Source of the DNA: an uncultured Hyphomicrobiales bacterium
GTDB lineage: Bacteria > Pseudomonadota > Alphaproteobacteria > Rhizobiales > Xanthobacteraceae
Reading direction: 5' to 3'
DNA: 64,000 nucleotides
NCBI GenBank assembly: GCA_903878085.1
Contig: CAIRGJ010000064.1
Span: 216,355-280,354 of the forward strand
The translations under genes and the position numbers were made by a program. Under the pieces are notes generated by a model that was given only the letters and a program-made list of their open reading frames with translations, was not told where the DNA came from and ran no database searches. Every line of letters begins with the position of its first letter. Position 1 is the first letter of the stretch. Positions 36,190 to 45,824 of the stretch are shown one piece after another.

Positions 36190-37155
36190 TTAAAAATTCA
36201 TATTGTGCACGCGGATGAACACCGGCAGCAGGATCACCACGAATATCACCGGGAAAATGCACACCATCATCGGCAATGCCAGCTTGGCCGGGAGCGCATA
36301 AGCCTTTTCCTCGGCGCGAGAAAGCCGCTGATGACGCATGTCGTCGCTGTAGACACGCAAGGCGTCGGTGATGCTGGAACCGAGGTCGATCGACTGATTG
36401 ATGAGGGTTGCGAAGGAGCGCGCTTCTTCAAGCGCCAACCTGTCGGCAAACCTCTCGAGCGCGTCCTTGAGCGACCGCCCGGCGCGGATCTCCAGATTGG
36501 TCATATAGATGTTGGCGGTGAGCGAGGGATAAGTGTCGCCCAACTCGCGGCCGACGCGGTCGAGCGAGGCCTCCATCGACAGGCCTGAATCCGCGCAGAC
36601 CACCAGCAGATCCATGAAATCCGGAAATCCGGAGCGATGCTCGACCTTACGCGCCGCGATGCGCCGGTCGATGTACATGCTGGGTCCGACATAGCCGGCG
36701 ATACCGCCGACGATCACCATCAGCCAGAAGAACGATCCGCTATTCGACGTCACCATGGGCAACAATAAGAACAAGGCCGCTGCCAGCCCGATGGCGAGCG
36801 CCGTGCGCGCAATGAAGAAAAAGGCGACCCCGCGCGCATCGAAGATGCCCGCCTGAATCAGCCGCTGCCGCAGCACCTTCATGTTGCCGTCGTCGGTCTC
36901 GGAATAATGCTTCGTGGTGTATTCGATGAGGTTCGCCACTGCCTTGAGGCTGGAATAGCGCAGCGCCCGGCCAGGCTTAGCCTTCTCCTCGTCTTCCGTG
37001 ATGCGGGAGGTGCGCCGCTTGACCGCGCCACGCACGCGCACGAAGGCCATCAACGAGAACGCCAGTGTGCCGGTGGCGAGGAACACCAGAAGCGCCATTA
37101 TGACGCTGTTGCTGTCGCGCAGCGTGTTGCCGAACACTGAGAGGATCGTGTCCAT
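36190..37155 (-). CDS. tadC: Tad pilus inner-membrane protein TadC
   Basis: 321 aa T2SSF-domain protein. Three or four membrane segments (about 20-40, 110-150, 290-315). The cytoplasmic domain has FPDFMDLLVVCADSGLSMEASLDRV and the EEARSFATLINQS segment typical of TadC. It forms the platform for pilus assembly with TadB. Immediately follows tadB (3 bp). Confidence 0.92.
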   Translation of the reverse strand: MDTILSVFGNTLRDSNSVIMALLVFLATGTLAFSLMAFVRVRGAVKRRTSRITEDEEKAKPGRALRYSSLKAVANLIEYTTKHYSETDDGNMKVLRQRLIQAGIFDARGVAFFFIARTALAIGLAAALFLLLPMVTSNSGSFFWLMVIVGGIAGYVGPSMYIDRRIAARKVEHRSGFPDFMDLLVVCADSGLSMEASLDRVGRELGDTYPSLTANIYMTNLEIRAGRSLKDALERFADRLALEEARSFATLINQSIDLGSSITDALRVYSDDMRHQRLSRAEEKAYALPAKLALPMMVCIFPVIFVVILLPVFIRVHNMNF

Positions 37156-37158
37156 CGG

Positions 37159-38124
37159 TCAGATCCTGAAATTGACCATGCGGTACATGATAAAATTGCC
37201 GATACCCATCCAGCCCCCGGCAGCTGCCAACGCGACCTTGGTCAGGCTGTCGTGCCAAACGCTGGCATAGAAATCCGGCACCATGAACTGGATCACCGCA
37301 AACATCAGGATCGGCAGCGACGACAGGATCAGCGCCGAGGCACGGCCTTCGGCAGCGAGAGCGCGAATCTTGCGCCGCATCTTGAAACGCTGACGGATCA
37401 CGGCTGACAAGTTTTCCAGGATCTCGCCAAGATTGCCGCCAGTCGAGCCCTGGATGGCGATGGCGGTGACGAACAGCGGCAGGTCGTCACCGCCGACGCG
37501 GAAATAGAGATTGCGCATCGCTGTTTCCAGGTCGGCGCCATAGGTGATTTCATCGACGACGATGCCGAATTCGCTGCCGATGGGGTCGGCCATTTCGTGC
37601 GCGACCATACTGATCGCAACCGGCACGGGATGGCCGGCGCGCAAGCTGCGCACGATAATGTCGATGCCATCGGCAAACTGGGCGCCAAACTTCTTCTGCC
37701 GCCGGCTACGCAAGAACTTCAGCACCAATATCGGCAGCACCAGCCAGCTAAACAGTGTGGCAAGCAGCGCATGCTTCAGGCTGTGATCGAAGACCATGGT
37801 GCCGGCAAATGCGGCCGCCATGCCGATTAGGATGAACAGGATGAGCCGGCCGAAGCCGATGGACACCCCGGATTGCAGCAGCAGTTGGTTGAGATTGATC
37901 AGCGGCAGCCGGTAATCGCCACCCGAGGTCAACCCGCGCTCGCGCCGCAACTGCACCAGCACGCTTTCGCGGTCGGTCTTGGCGTCCATCACCTTGAGGC
38001 GGCGATTGATGTTCTTGCGATACGACGCCTTGTTGTAGAATAAGAGATAGACGCCTTCCGCGAACATCATCGCTGAGACGCCGACCAGCATGTAAAATAG
38101 ATAGACAGGATTGAAGTCGAACAT
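37159..38124 (-). CDS. tadB: Tad pilus inner-membrane protein TadB
   Basis: 321 aa T2SSF-domain protein, paralog of TadC. It has FADGIDIIVRSLRAGHPVPVAISMV and AIAIQGSTGGNLGEILENLSAVIRQR, standard TadB motifs. Membrane segments at both ends. Six bases separate it from cpaF. Confidence 0.92.
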   Translation of the reverse strand: MFDFNPVYLFYMLVGVSAMMFAEGVYLLFYNKASYRKNINRRLKVMDAKTDRESVLVQLRRERGLTSGGDYRLPLINLNQLLLQSGVSIGFGRLILFILIGMAAAFAGTMVFDHSLKHALLATLFSWLVLPILVLKFLRSRRQKKFGAQFADGIDIIVRSLRAGHPVPVAISMVAHEMADPIGSEFGIVVDEITYGADLETAMRNLYFRVGGDDLPLFVTAIAIQGSTGGNLGEILENLSAVIRQRFKMRRKIRALAAEGRASALILSSLPILMFAVIQFMVPDFYASVWHDSLTKVALAAAGGWMGIGNFIMYRMVNFRI

Positions 38125-38130
38125 GCGCGG

Positions 38131-39558
38131 TCAGAGCGGCTGCGAGGGGTCGAAAAAGCTGCCGGGAATCTTGATGCCCTGGGTGGCGAGTTGACCAAGG
38201 AAGCGCGGGCGCACCCCGGTGGCGATGAAATGACCCTGCACGGCGCCGTCCGCAGCGGTGCCAGTGCGCACGTATTTGAAGATCTCCTGCATCTGGATGA
38301 TGTCGCCTTCAAGCCCGGTGACTTCCGCGATGGAAGTAACCTTGCGCTTGCCGTCGGACTGGCGCTGAAGCTGCACGATGAGCTGGATGGCGTTGGCGAT
38401 CTGGCCGCGGATCGAGGCCACCGTCATTGGCAGCCCGGCCATACCGATCATTTGCTCGAGACGCGTTATGGCGTCGCGCGGCGTATTGGCGTGGATGGTG
38501 GCCATGGAGCCTTCATGACCGGTGTTCATGGCTTGGAGCATGTCGAAGGCTTCCTCGCCGCGGCACTCGCCGAGGATGATGCGGTCAGGCCGCATACGCA
38601 GCGCGTTCTTGACGAGGTCCCGTTGCCGGATTTCGCCTTTGCCTTCGATGTTGGGCGGGCGTGTCTCCATGCGGCCGACATGCGGCTGTTGCAATTGCAG
38701 TTCGGCGGCGTCCTCAATCGTGAGCAGGCGCTCCTTCTCCGATATGAAGGCGGAGAGCGCGTTGAGCATGGTGGTCTTGCCGGAGCCGGTGCCACCCGAA
38801 ATGATAGTGGTGATGCGTGCCTTCACGGCGGCGGCCAGCACCTCGGCCATCGGCGGACGCAGCGCGCCGACCTCGACCAGCCTGCTCAGATCGAGCTTCT
38901 TCTTGGAAAATTTTCGGATCGAGACCAGCGGGCCATCGACGCCGATGGGGCGTACCGCCACGTTGACGCGTGAGCCGTCCTGCAGGCGCGCGTCGCACAG
39001 CGGATGCGATTCGTCGACCCGGCGGCCGACCGCCGAAACGATCTTATTGATGATGCGCAGCAGATGCTGCTCGTCCTTAAAGCGCACCGTTAACGGCTCG
39101 AGTATGCCGCCGCGTTCGACATAGACGCATTCATGGCCGTTGATCAGGATGTCGCTGATGCTCGGGTCCTTCAGTAACGGCTCAAGTGGGCCCAGGCCCG
39201 TCATCTCATCAAGGATTTCCGAGACGAAATCGGCGAGCTCCTGGCTATTGAGGGCAAGGCGTTCGGCCAGTACATATTGCGAAACCAACTGCTGCACGTG
39301 TTGGTGGATTTCATCCTCCGGCAGCTTCTCCAGCGCCGAGAGATTTATCTCTTCGATCAGCTTGCGGTGCAGGCGCACTTTGGCGTCGAGCAGCTTGTGG
39401 CTGAGCAACGGAGAAGCGCCCGCTTGCGCCAGCGGCGGTTCCGGCGCCTTTTCCAGCAGCAGGTTGCCGCCTTCGTTGTCGGGCGCGAGGGGCGACGGCT
39501 CCTCGATGACAGGCAGATCGGGAACTGCAACGCGTCGAACTGTGAAACGGCCGGCCAT
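38131..39558 (-). CDS. cpaF: Tad secretion ATPase TadA/CpaF
   Basis: 475 aa hexameric ATPase that drives Flp pilus assembly. Walker A GGTGSGKTT and Asp box are followed by RPDRIILGECRGEEAFDMLQAMNTGHEGSMATIHAN (Walker B region and His box). The N-terminal 100 residues are the variable CpaF lid. Ten bases after cpaE. Confidence 0.94.
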   Translation of the reverse strand: MAGRFTVRRVAVPDLPVIEEPSPLAPDNEGGNLLLEKAPEPPLAQAGASPLLSHKLLDAKVRLHRKLIEEINLSALEKLPEDEIHQHVQQLVSQYVLAERLALNSQELADFVSEILDEMTGLGPLEPLLKDPSISDILINGHECVYVERGGILEPLTVRFKDEQHLLRIINKIVSAVGRRVDESHPLCDARLQDGSRVNVAVRPIGVDGPLVSIRKFSKKKLDLSRLVEVGALRPPMAEVLAAAVKARITTIISGGTGSGKTTMLNALSAFISEKERLLTIEDAAELQLQQPHVGRMETRPPNIEGKGEIRQRDLVKNALRMRPDRIILGECRGEEAFDMLQAMNTGHEGSMATIHANTPRDAITRLEQMIGMAGLPMTVASIRGQIANAIQLIVQLQRQSDGKRKVTSIAEVTGLEGDIIQMQEIFKYVRTGTAADGAVQGHFIATGVRPRFLGQLATQGIKIPGSFFDPSQPL

Positions 39559-39566
39559 TATGATCC

Positions 39567-40793
39567 TTACCGCGCGGCGGAAAGCTTGAGCTTCTTCAAC
39601 AGCGCCGCCGGCTTGCGGTCTCCGGCCTTAGGCGCTGCAACGTCGACCACCAGCTTCTTGAGTTCCGCAGTGATCTTGTTTCCGGGCGTGACCTCATCCA
39701 AAGGCACCCCGCGGTCGATCGCCTCGCGCACCAGCGCGTAATCATTGGGGATGGCGCTGACGAAGGCGTCCCCGAGGGTCTGCTGCACATCGCTCAAGCG
39801 CAGGCCGGAGGAGAACATGCTCTGCTTGAACCGGTTGACGATCACCTGCGGGTTCGGGCCGTTGCCGAGCCGCTCCTTGATCGCGATCACCAACTGCTTG
39901 GCATGCCGCAGGCCCGGCACCGTTGCTTCGCTGACGATGTAAAGTCTATTGGAACCGAGCAGCACGCTGTCGGTCCAGGAAAACCAGGTGCGTGGCATGT
40001 CGAAGACGACATATTCGAAATTGGCGGAGACGAGATCGAGCAGGCGCGTGACCACATCGGGATCGAAACTGCGCATCTCCGCTGGCCGGTTCGGCGCAGC
40101 GACCACGGCCAGACCGGAAGCGTGGTACGAGAGCATAACTTCCAGCAATTGCCGGTCGAGCCGGTCCGGGCGCGGCTCGATCTCCGCCAGATTGAGACGT
40201 GGCTCGAGGTCGAGGTAGTCGGCGACGGCGCCGTGCTGAAAATCGAGATCGACGAGGCAGGTCGAGGGCTTATCACGCGCACGGCCGCTGTTGAGCAACA
40301 GCATGGCCGTCTGCACCGCTAGCGTGGTGACGCCGGCACCGCCGACGGCAGACAGGAAGGTGTAGATCTTGGCGTCCTTCGGCTCGTCGCTGCCTGTGCC
40401 CCGGCCGACGCGGGCGCAGGCCCGCACCAGATCGATCGCCGCAACCGGCTTCACCAGAAAGTCAGCGACGCGTAGCTGCAACAGCGTTCGGGCAACGGCT
40501 GCGTCAAACGCCTGCGTCACGGCGATGACCGGCGGCCACTGCCCTACCCGCGCCGTCAATCGGGCTAGCGCAGCCATCTCGTCGGACCGGCCGGCGTCGA
40601 GATCAACCACCACCACAGTGGCGCCGCTGATGTCGAGCGTATCGCCGACATCGGCAAGATGGCCCGGCACGATGACGAGCTCGATCGCGCTTGAGGCACT
40701 GAAAGTGGCGTGCGCGGAAGCGCCAAACGCGGCGTCGGCGGTCAACACCACGACGCGGGTGCTGCTGGAACTGGGGCTGCGGCCGATATGCAT
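39567..40793 (-). CDS. cpaE: Tad localisation ATPase CpaE (receiver-like plus ParA/MinD fold)
   Basis: 408 aa. Residues 15-135 form a receiver-like domain; residues 140-400 a ParA/MinD-type ATPase. The P-loop is AVGGAGVTTLA, lacking the signature lysine and normal GKT, as known for CpaE proteins. It likely positions the pilus machine at the cell pole. Cotranscribed. Confidence 0.9.
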   Translation of the reverse strand: MHIGRSPSSSSTRVVVLTADAAFGASAHATFSASSAIELVIVPGHLADVGDTLDISGATVVVVDLDAGRSDEMAALARLTARVGQWPPVIAVTQAFDAAVARTLLQLRVADFLVKPVAAIDLVRACARVGRGTGSDEPKDAKIYTFLSAVGGAGVTTLAVQTAMLLLNSGRARDKPSTCLVDLDFQHGAVADYLDLEPRLNLAEIEPRPDRLDRQLLEVMLSYHASGLAVVAAPNRPAEMRSFDPDVVTRLLDLVSANFEYVVFDMPRTWFSWTDSVLLGSNRLYIVSEATVPGLRHAKQLVIAIKERLGNGPNPQVIVNRFKQSMFSSGLRLSDVQQTLGDAFVSAIPNDYALVREAIDRGVPLDEVTPGNKITAELKKLVVDVAAPKAGDRKPAALLKKLKLSAAR

Positions 40794-40811
40794 GAACGGT
40801 CGAATGCTTTC

Positions 40812-41165
40812 TTACTTGACCGGTGCTGCCGGTTGATTGATCTGCGGCCCAAGCGGCGCGTTGTTGTTGTTCTGCTGCGGGGCTTGGTAACTCGAGGAGG
40901 TGCCGGTGCCGGTCGGTGGAATGACGCGGCCGGTGCGGTAGCGCTCGGCCGCGAGCTGCATCACAGTGCCGTCATAGGCAATGTTCCGGTTAGCGCTCTC
41001 GCGGGGCCAAGGATCGACCATCTGAGTGACCTTATCGGTCTGCACCGCATTGCCGCCCTGTTGCGAGATTGTGTCGCGATGGTCCAGATATTCGGAGCAG
41101 CCGGCAAGCAGGCCGAATGCAGCCCCAAGCGCGAGCGCGCGCAAAATATTACTGGACCGCTGCAT
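40812..41165 (-). CDS. Short lipoprotein at the CpaD position of the tad operon
   Basis: 117 aa from ATG 41165; lipobox LLAGC. The tail is Gln/Asn/Pro-rich. It sits between cpaC and cpaE, where CpaD (about 200 aa) is expected, and has the internal DGTVMQLAAERYRTGRVIPP segment seen in short CpaD-like proteins of Bradyrhizobium-type tad operons (from memory). Its start overlaps the cpaC stop by 17 bases. Confidence 0.75.
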   Translation of the reverse strand: MQRSSNILRALALGAAFGLLAGCSEYLDHRDTISQQGGNAVQTDKVTQMVDPWPRESANRNIAYDGTVMQLAAERYRTGRVIPPTGTGTSSSYQAPQQNNNNAPLGPQINQPAAPVK

Positions 41166-42693
41166 CGGAAATCCCCTTCGACATATCGAGCATGTGGCCA
41201 CCGGATGGTTGCGCGCCGGCGGTCGCCAGCCGTGCCGCGCCGGGTGTGAGCTTGCGCGCCTCGTCGCGCGTCATTTCGGTCTTTCCGAACAGGAAGAAGT
41301 CCGGATCGTTCGGCGGCAGCGTGTCGTCAGATGGTGCGCGCACCATGTCGCCCGGCCGCGTCGGCCGCACCAGATGCGGCGTCACGATGATGGCGAGATC
41401 GGTTTCATTCTTCTGATATGACTTGCTGGAAAACAGCGCGCCCAACACCGGCACGCTGCCGAGCCAGGGCAACTGCTCGATTTGGTTCTGGCTGTTGCTT
41501 TGCAACAGGCCGCCAATCACGAAACTCTGGCCGTCGCGCAATTCAACCGTGGTCGAGGCGCGGCGCACGGTCAGCGCCGGCACCGCGACGCCGCCCGCCA
41601 CGCCCACCGTGTGCGTGGTGTCGATTGCGCTGACTTCCGGCTCGATTTTAATATTGATCAGGCCGCGGCTGAGCACGGTCGGCGTGAAGGCGAGGCCAAC
41701 GCCGTATTTCTTGTAGGCGACGGTGATCTGCCCCAGTGCGCCGGCGACGGGAATGGGGTATTCACCGCCGGCGAGGAAGCTCGCCGTGTCACCGGAGAGT
41801 GCGACCAGATTTGGTTCCGCCAGACTGCGCGCGACGCCCTTCTGCTCAAGCGCATTGATCAGTACGTCGGTGGTCACGCCGCTCGCTACAATACGGCCAA
41901 TTGCGAAGCCGAACGGCGAACCGCCGGAGAGCACACCCGCGGCTGTTTCAGCCGCCCCGGTGATCGGCAGACTTGAGGCTGGCTGGCGGCTACCGATATT
42001 GGCGATGCTGTGATCGCCGAACCGGTTCCACTGCACGCCCAGATCGCGGCCGGCCATGCGCAATATTTCGATGAAACGGACTTCCAGCATGACCTGCTGC
42101 GGCGACATGACCGATACCGAATTGATGATCTCCGGTCCGAACTGGCGCGCGATGGTGACCGCCTGGTCGAGGGTCGCCGCGTCGGCAACCTCACCCGACA
42201 GCATGATCCGGCCATTGACGCTGGATACGTGCAGCGCTGAGCCGGCGAAGCGCCGTTTGAACTCGTTGACCAGCCGGGTGATGTCGTAAGTCACCTCGAC
42301 ATCGAAGATGCCGATCAGCTTCTTGCCCTCGGCATAGACCTGAACCCGCGTGGTGCCGATCTTCTTGCCGAGGATCGACAGGGTATGATCTGTGAGCGGG
42401 TTGACGTCGGCGACTTCGGGATCGCCGACCGTGACGTCAACAAAACTTGTGCCTGTGTGCACATCCTGCGACTTGCCCATGAAGACCGACACCGTAACGG
42501 TGCGGTTGCTGCCGCTGATTTGAATCGTTCGCCCCTGGGCACGGGCGTCGACCATTTGCAATTGCGATGCCAGCAATGCAACAACGAGCGCGACCGCGAA
42601 ATCGCGCAATAATTTACCGCCTTTGGCGATCCGGTTCGAATGCCACCGGGAATATTCTGCGATATTTTCGTTGCAATTATTCAAAGCACTCAC
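41149..42693 (-). CDS. cpaC: Tad outer-membrane secretin CpaC/RcpA
   Basis: 514 aa. Signal/membrane leader at about residues 30-52, N-terminal secretin N0/BON domains (residues 55-200), then the secretin core with SLAEPNLVALSGDTASFLAGGEYPIPV and the VPVLGALFSSKSYQKNETDLAIIVTPHLV motif. The multimer forms the outer-membrane pilus channel. Confidence 0.93.
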   Translation of the reverse strand: MSALNNCNENIAEYSRWHSNRIAKGGKLLRDFAVALVVALLASQLQMVDARAQGRTIQISGSNRTVTVSVFMGKSQDVHTGTSFVDVTVGDPEVADVNPLTDHTLSILGKKIGTTRVQVYAEGKKLIGIFDVEVTYDITRLVNEFKRRFAGSALHVSSVNGRIMLSGEVADAATLDQAVTIARQFGPEIINSVSVMSPQQVMLEVRFIEILRMAGRDLGVQWNRFGDHSIANIGSRQPASSLPITGAAETAAGVLSGGSPFGFAIGRIVASGVTTDVLINALEQKGVARSLAEPNLVALSGDTASFLAGGEYPIPVAGALGQITVAYKKYGVGLAFTPTVLSRGLINIKIEPEVSAIDTTHTVGVAGGVAVPALTVRRASTTVELRDGQSFVIGGLLQSNSQNQIEQLPWLGSVPVLGALFSSKSYQKNETDLAIIVTPHLVRPTRPGDMVRAPSDDTLPPNDPDFFLFGKTEMTRDEARKLTPGAARLATAGAQPSGGHMLDMSKGISDAAVQ

Positions 42694-42718
42694 CTTTTAC
42701 TCTTACCATCGGAATCAA

Positions 42719-43579
42719 TCACCGCGCGATTTGGACCCGCCCCGCATCGGCCAGGCCTCGCCCTTCAATGGGCACCGTGTATTCTTGTTTTGCCGACGCG
42801 CGCGTGACCATGATGGTCGTAGTAGCGACCTTTTCGTCGCCGGCCACTTCGCTGCTTTCCAAATCTTTAAGTGTGATTTTTCTTGTCTTAGCCGAGGCGG
42901 TTTCGCCAGCTTTACGTAACAGCAAGGACAGACTGCCGACCGAGGACGCCAGCCACACCTTTTGAGCCTCCACCGTCTCCACTTCCAGCGTGACCGACTT
43001 TGCAACCGCGGCCTTGGCGGAGCGCTCGTCCGCGGACTGATCGATTGCGAGCACGCGCCTGTTCTGAAGGACGACTTCTGTTGTGGCCGCACTCTTGTCG
43101 ATTTGGCGGGTCAGCACGACATCGACGTGATCGCCGGGCAGCACAAAACCGCCGACCCCTTCCACGTCATTGACTCGGATTGTGACCGCCTTCATGCCCG
43201 GCTTCACGAGCGCCGAAAGCGTTGCCCGCTGCCCGGCGCCGGTGATCTTGAGTGACAGCACCGGCTCATTCGCCTCGATCGCCGCAAGCACCACACGGCG
43301 GCCGCCGGCCAAGAGATCGTCAATCTTGGAAAATGCTCCAGTCGGCCGCGCGTCAGCAGGCCACGGCACTTCCTGCAACATGGAAGCATTGAGTTCGGCG
43401 CCAAAACGCAACGGTTGCTTGGCGACAACCACGGTTTGCGTTGCGATCGGGTCCTTACTCGTTTCGATATCCTTCTTCTGCATGCTGGCCTGATTATTGA
43501 GCCAGACCTGCGCCGTAAACACAGCGATCAATCCAAAGACAACGGCGAATCCAATCATAACGAGAGTACTTGCGCGCAT
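42719..43579 (-). CDS. cpaB: Tad pilus assembly protein CpaB/RcpC
   Basis: 286 aa. An N-terminal membrane anchor (residues 7-27) precedes an SAF domain with QTVVVAKQPLRFGAELNASML, and the RcpC-like domain with GFVLPGDHVDVVLT. Accessory periplasmic protein of the secretin. 25 bases upstream of cpaC. Confidence 0.92.
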   Translation of the reverse strand: MRASTLVMIGFAVVFGLIAVFTAQVWLNNQASMQKKDIETSKDPIATQTVVVAKQPLRFGAELNASMLQEVPWPADARPTGAFSKIDDLLAGGRRVVLAAIEANEPVLSLKITGAGQRATLSALVKPGMKAVTIRVNDVEGVGGFVLPGDHVDVVLTRQIDKSAATTEVVLQNRRVLAIDQSADERSAKAAVAKSVTLEVETVEAQKVWLASSVGSLSLLLRKAGETASAKTRKITLKDLESSEVAGDEKVATTTIMVTRASAKQEYTVPIEGRGLADAGRVQIAR

Positions 43580-43672
43580 GTGCGATCCACTTTCTGTGAC
43601 GCAGCATTAGTTTTTTCTGATTTGCTCTTTTGGCCAATACGCAGTTCATTGCGTATCCGTTTTCAACGCCGT

Positions 43673-44947
43673 CTACATAGAGAGCCGTAGATTGGATAAG
43701 GCGGTTCCTATCTGATTGAACGTGGTGACGATTTCCGTCGATGACGTGAGCAGAAAGAACTTGCTCGGATCGCTCGCGCAATTTTGCAACAGCGTTGACG
43801 TCGGATCATTGCCGGTGTTGACCTGGACTGTGTAGATCGTGATGCCGGCGGCTTTGACGTTGTCGCAGGTCTTTTGTTGCCGGGCGTCGATCAAAGACTG
43901 GCTTCCGTACCAGCGGTCCTGGGTATTCAAGCCATCGGTCAGCAAAATGATGGCTTGATTGTATTTGTAGTTCGGGTCCATCGGCGGCACCGTAAAGGGC
44001 GAAGCCGTCAGGGATTGCCAGCCCAACTGCAAGCCGATCGCCTGGTTGGTATTGCCGTTAGGCTGCATCGCATTGATTTTGGCCGAGAGCGCTGTCCAAT
44101 CGTAACTCAACGCCATCAACGAAGCCGGACACGACGAATATTGCTCGGCGGGGTATAGCGTGGCGCCAGCAACGGGTGCATCGTTCGTGGTGTCGAAATT
44201 CTGATCGCGGTCCGTCACGCAACCGTTCCAGGTGGCGTGGCTCGCGGGCGTCCAAGTCTTGCTGTGCGAGGTGCATGCACTTTGCGTCGAATAGCTGCCG
44301 CTGCTGCAAGATCCGTTCACTTCCTCCCACAGATCCCAGCGCAGCCAAGTCGCGGCATTTTTGTCGGAGCCGACGTTCACGTCTTTGTTGAAGGGGATTA
44401 TGGAAACGTAGACGTCACCGTCGTTAACGGCAGCGCTTTTAAGCTGACTCAGAAGATTCTGCGCGGCCGTCTGCAGTGCGGTCATCTTACCGGAACTCGC
44501 CATCGATCCGGTGTTATCGAGGACCAGCGCAAGTCTCAGCCGATTGTTTCCCCAAGTCGACGTCGCCGACGCCGCAATGCCGATTTGCCCGTAACCAAGC
44601 ACGCCAAGAAAATTCGTGCTGACGATAGCGGTGCCATTGAGTACCAGCTGCGAGCCGCTATTGGACGTATAATTTGCCGTAATCGCGACATTGCTCACAT
44701 CGGGGCGAGTAAATATGGCGTTGAAAGTATTGTTTACCGTGGCCTGTAGATCGGTAGAACTTTGCGCGGCCGAGTTCTTAGACAGCATTAGCGCAGTCGC
44801 ATCGAGCGTGGCCTGGAATGCAGTGCGGGCTGCGCTAGCTCGCGTATAATCCACGGCGACGCCCACGAATCCGATAAGTGGGACCGCAAGAAGGCCCATC
44901 ATCGGCGCAACGCCGCCGCGGCAGCTCTTCAAGAACTTGACCAACAT
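43673..44947 (-). CDS. tadG: TadE/TadG-like pilus protein with von Willebrand A domain
   Basis: 424 aa, first gene of the tad operon. The N-terminus RGGVAPMMGLLAVPLIGFVGVAVDYTRA is a TadE/TadG-like pilin-type leader and membrane helix. The VWA domain has the MIDAS motif DNTGSM at residue 143 and ILLTDGLNTQDRW. Several cysteines in an insertion suggest disulfides. It could be a tip or adhesive minor pilin. No major Flp pilin or prepilin peptidase gene is found on either side. Confidence 0.85.
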   Translation of the reverse strand: MLVKFLKSCRGGVAPMMGLLAVPLIGFVGVAVDYTRASAARTAFQATLDATALMLSKNSAAQSSTDLQATVNNTFNAIFTRPDVSNVAITANYTSNSGSQLVLNGTAIVSTNFLGVLGYGQIGIAASATSTWGNNRLRLALVLDNTGSMASSGKMTALQTAAQNLLSQLKSAAVNDGDVYVSIIPFNKDVNVGSDKNAATWLRWDLWEEVNGSCSSGSYSTQSACTSHSKTWTPASHATWNGCVTDRDQNFDTTNDAPVAGATLYPAEQYSSCPASLMALSYDWTALSAKINAMQPNGNTNQAIGLQLGWQSLTASPFTVPPMDPNYKYNQAIILLTDGLNTQDRWYGSQSLIDARQQKTCDNVKAAGITIYTVQVNTGNDPTSTLLQNCASDPSKFFLLTSSTEIVTTFNQIGTALSNLRLSM

Positions 44948-45140
44948 CGGTGCACCCCCGCTATTCCGAAAAACACCAACCAGTGGAGTTCCGAAATACC
45001 GGTGGGGTCTTGAAACATCGTGAGAAGTACGGCTCGAATGCGGAGAAAATTCGCGGCGAATTGTGCGAAAATTGGTTGCGATCGGCTATTTCCGCTCTCG
45101 CCGTCGTCCAGCGGACACGGCGGGCGCCGGTCTTGTCAGA

Positions 45141-45824
45141 TCAAGCGCCGAAGCTTTGAAGCAGCGGCACATTGCGCAGAACGACCCGCCGCCGCTTTGG
45201 TATTGCAATTGCCGAAACACTCTCAAGCTTCCAGAGCACACGTGAGACGGTCTCGGTCGTTAGGCCGAGATAGTCCGCGATATCGCCGCGAGTCATCGGT
45301 AAATCGATCTCGTAATCATTAGCCTGGCGCTCCTCCATATCGAGGAGAAAGCCGACAATGCGCTCCTGGGCGCTCCTCAGAAGTCGCAGATTGTGGCGAT
45401 GAGCACGCTGCAATTCCAGATCCGTGAGGGCAAATAGCTCACTCACGATCGCGACCTCCGTGATCGCGCGCGCCATCAATGACTTTCGTCCAATCAACTC
45501 GATATTGCAACGCGTAATGGCTTGGGCGGATACGTTGTGACGGCTGCGCGTGTCCAGTCCGAATATATCCCCTGGAATATAGAACGCTTCAATCCGGCGC
45601 CGGCCATCATTGAGGGTATTAAACGTTCGAACGCAGCCGGATATTATTTTGTACAGAAATGCGGAAGGCTCGCCCTCACCATAAATCTCCTCATTGCGAG
45701 CAAACCATGTCGGACGCCCGGCAAGCGAAAATGACCCTTCAGATAACGCACCCGATACAAGCCGCGGCGGCTGCCCGCCGCCTTCGGGCGCCAGTCTTAA
45801 TTTCCCGCTTAGGGCCTCTTGCAA
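45141..45824 (-). CDS. Crp/Fnr-family regulator, FixK class
   Basis: 227 aa. Residues 35-130 form the cyclic-nucleotide-like sensor barrel and residues 145-225 the winged HTH, with recognition helix LTTETVSRVLWKLE (Glu, Ser and Arg placed as in FNR/FixK proteins that bind TTGAT-N4-ATCAA). The N-terminal Cys ligands needed for an oxygen-sensing FNR cluster are missing, so it belongs to the FixK/DNR side and would be controlled by expression or another signal. A perfect FixK box lies 174 bp upstream, so autoregulation is possible. It is the obvious candidate to bind the nine other boxes in the window. Confidence 0.88.
   Translation of the reverse strand: MQEALSGKLRLAPEGGGQPPRLVSGALSEGSFSLAGRPTWFARNEEIYGEGEPSAFLYKIISGCVRTFNTLNDGRRRIEAFYIPGDIFGLDTRSRHNVSAQAITRCNIELIGRKSLMARAITEVAIVSELFALTDLELQRAHRHNLRLLRSAQERIVGFLLDMEERQANDYEIDLPMTRGDIADYLGLTTETVSRVLWKLESVSAIAIPKRRRVVLRNVPLLQSFGA

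Noticed and set aside
39567..40793. CpaE called as a pseudo-ATPase because of its altered P-loop
   Set aside because: CpaE proteins commonly lack the canonical lysine pattern, so the change is not evidence of decay.
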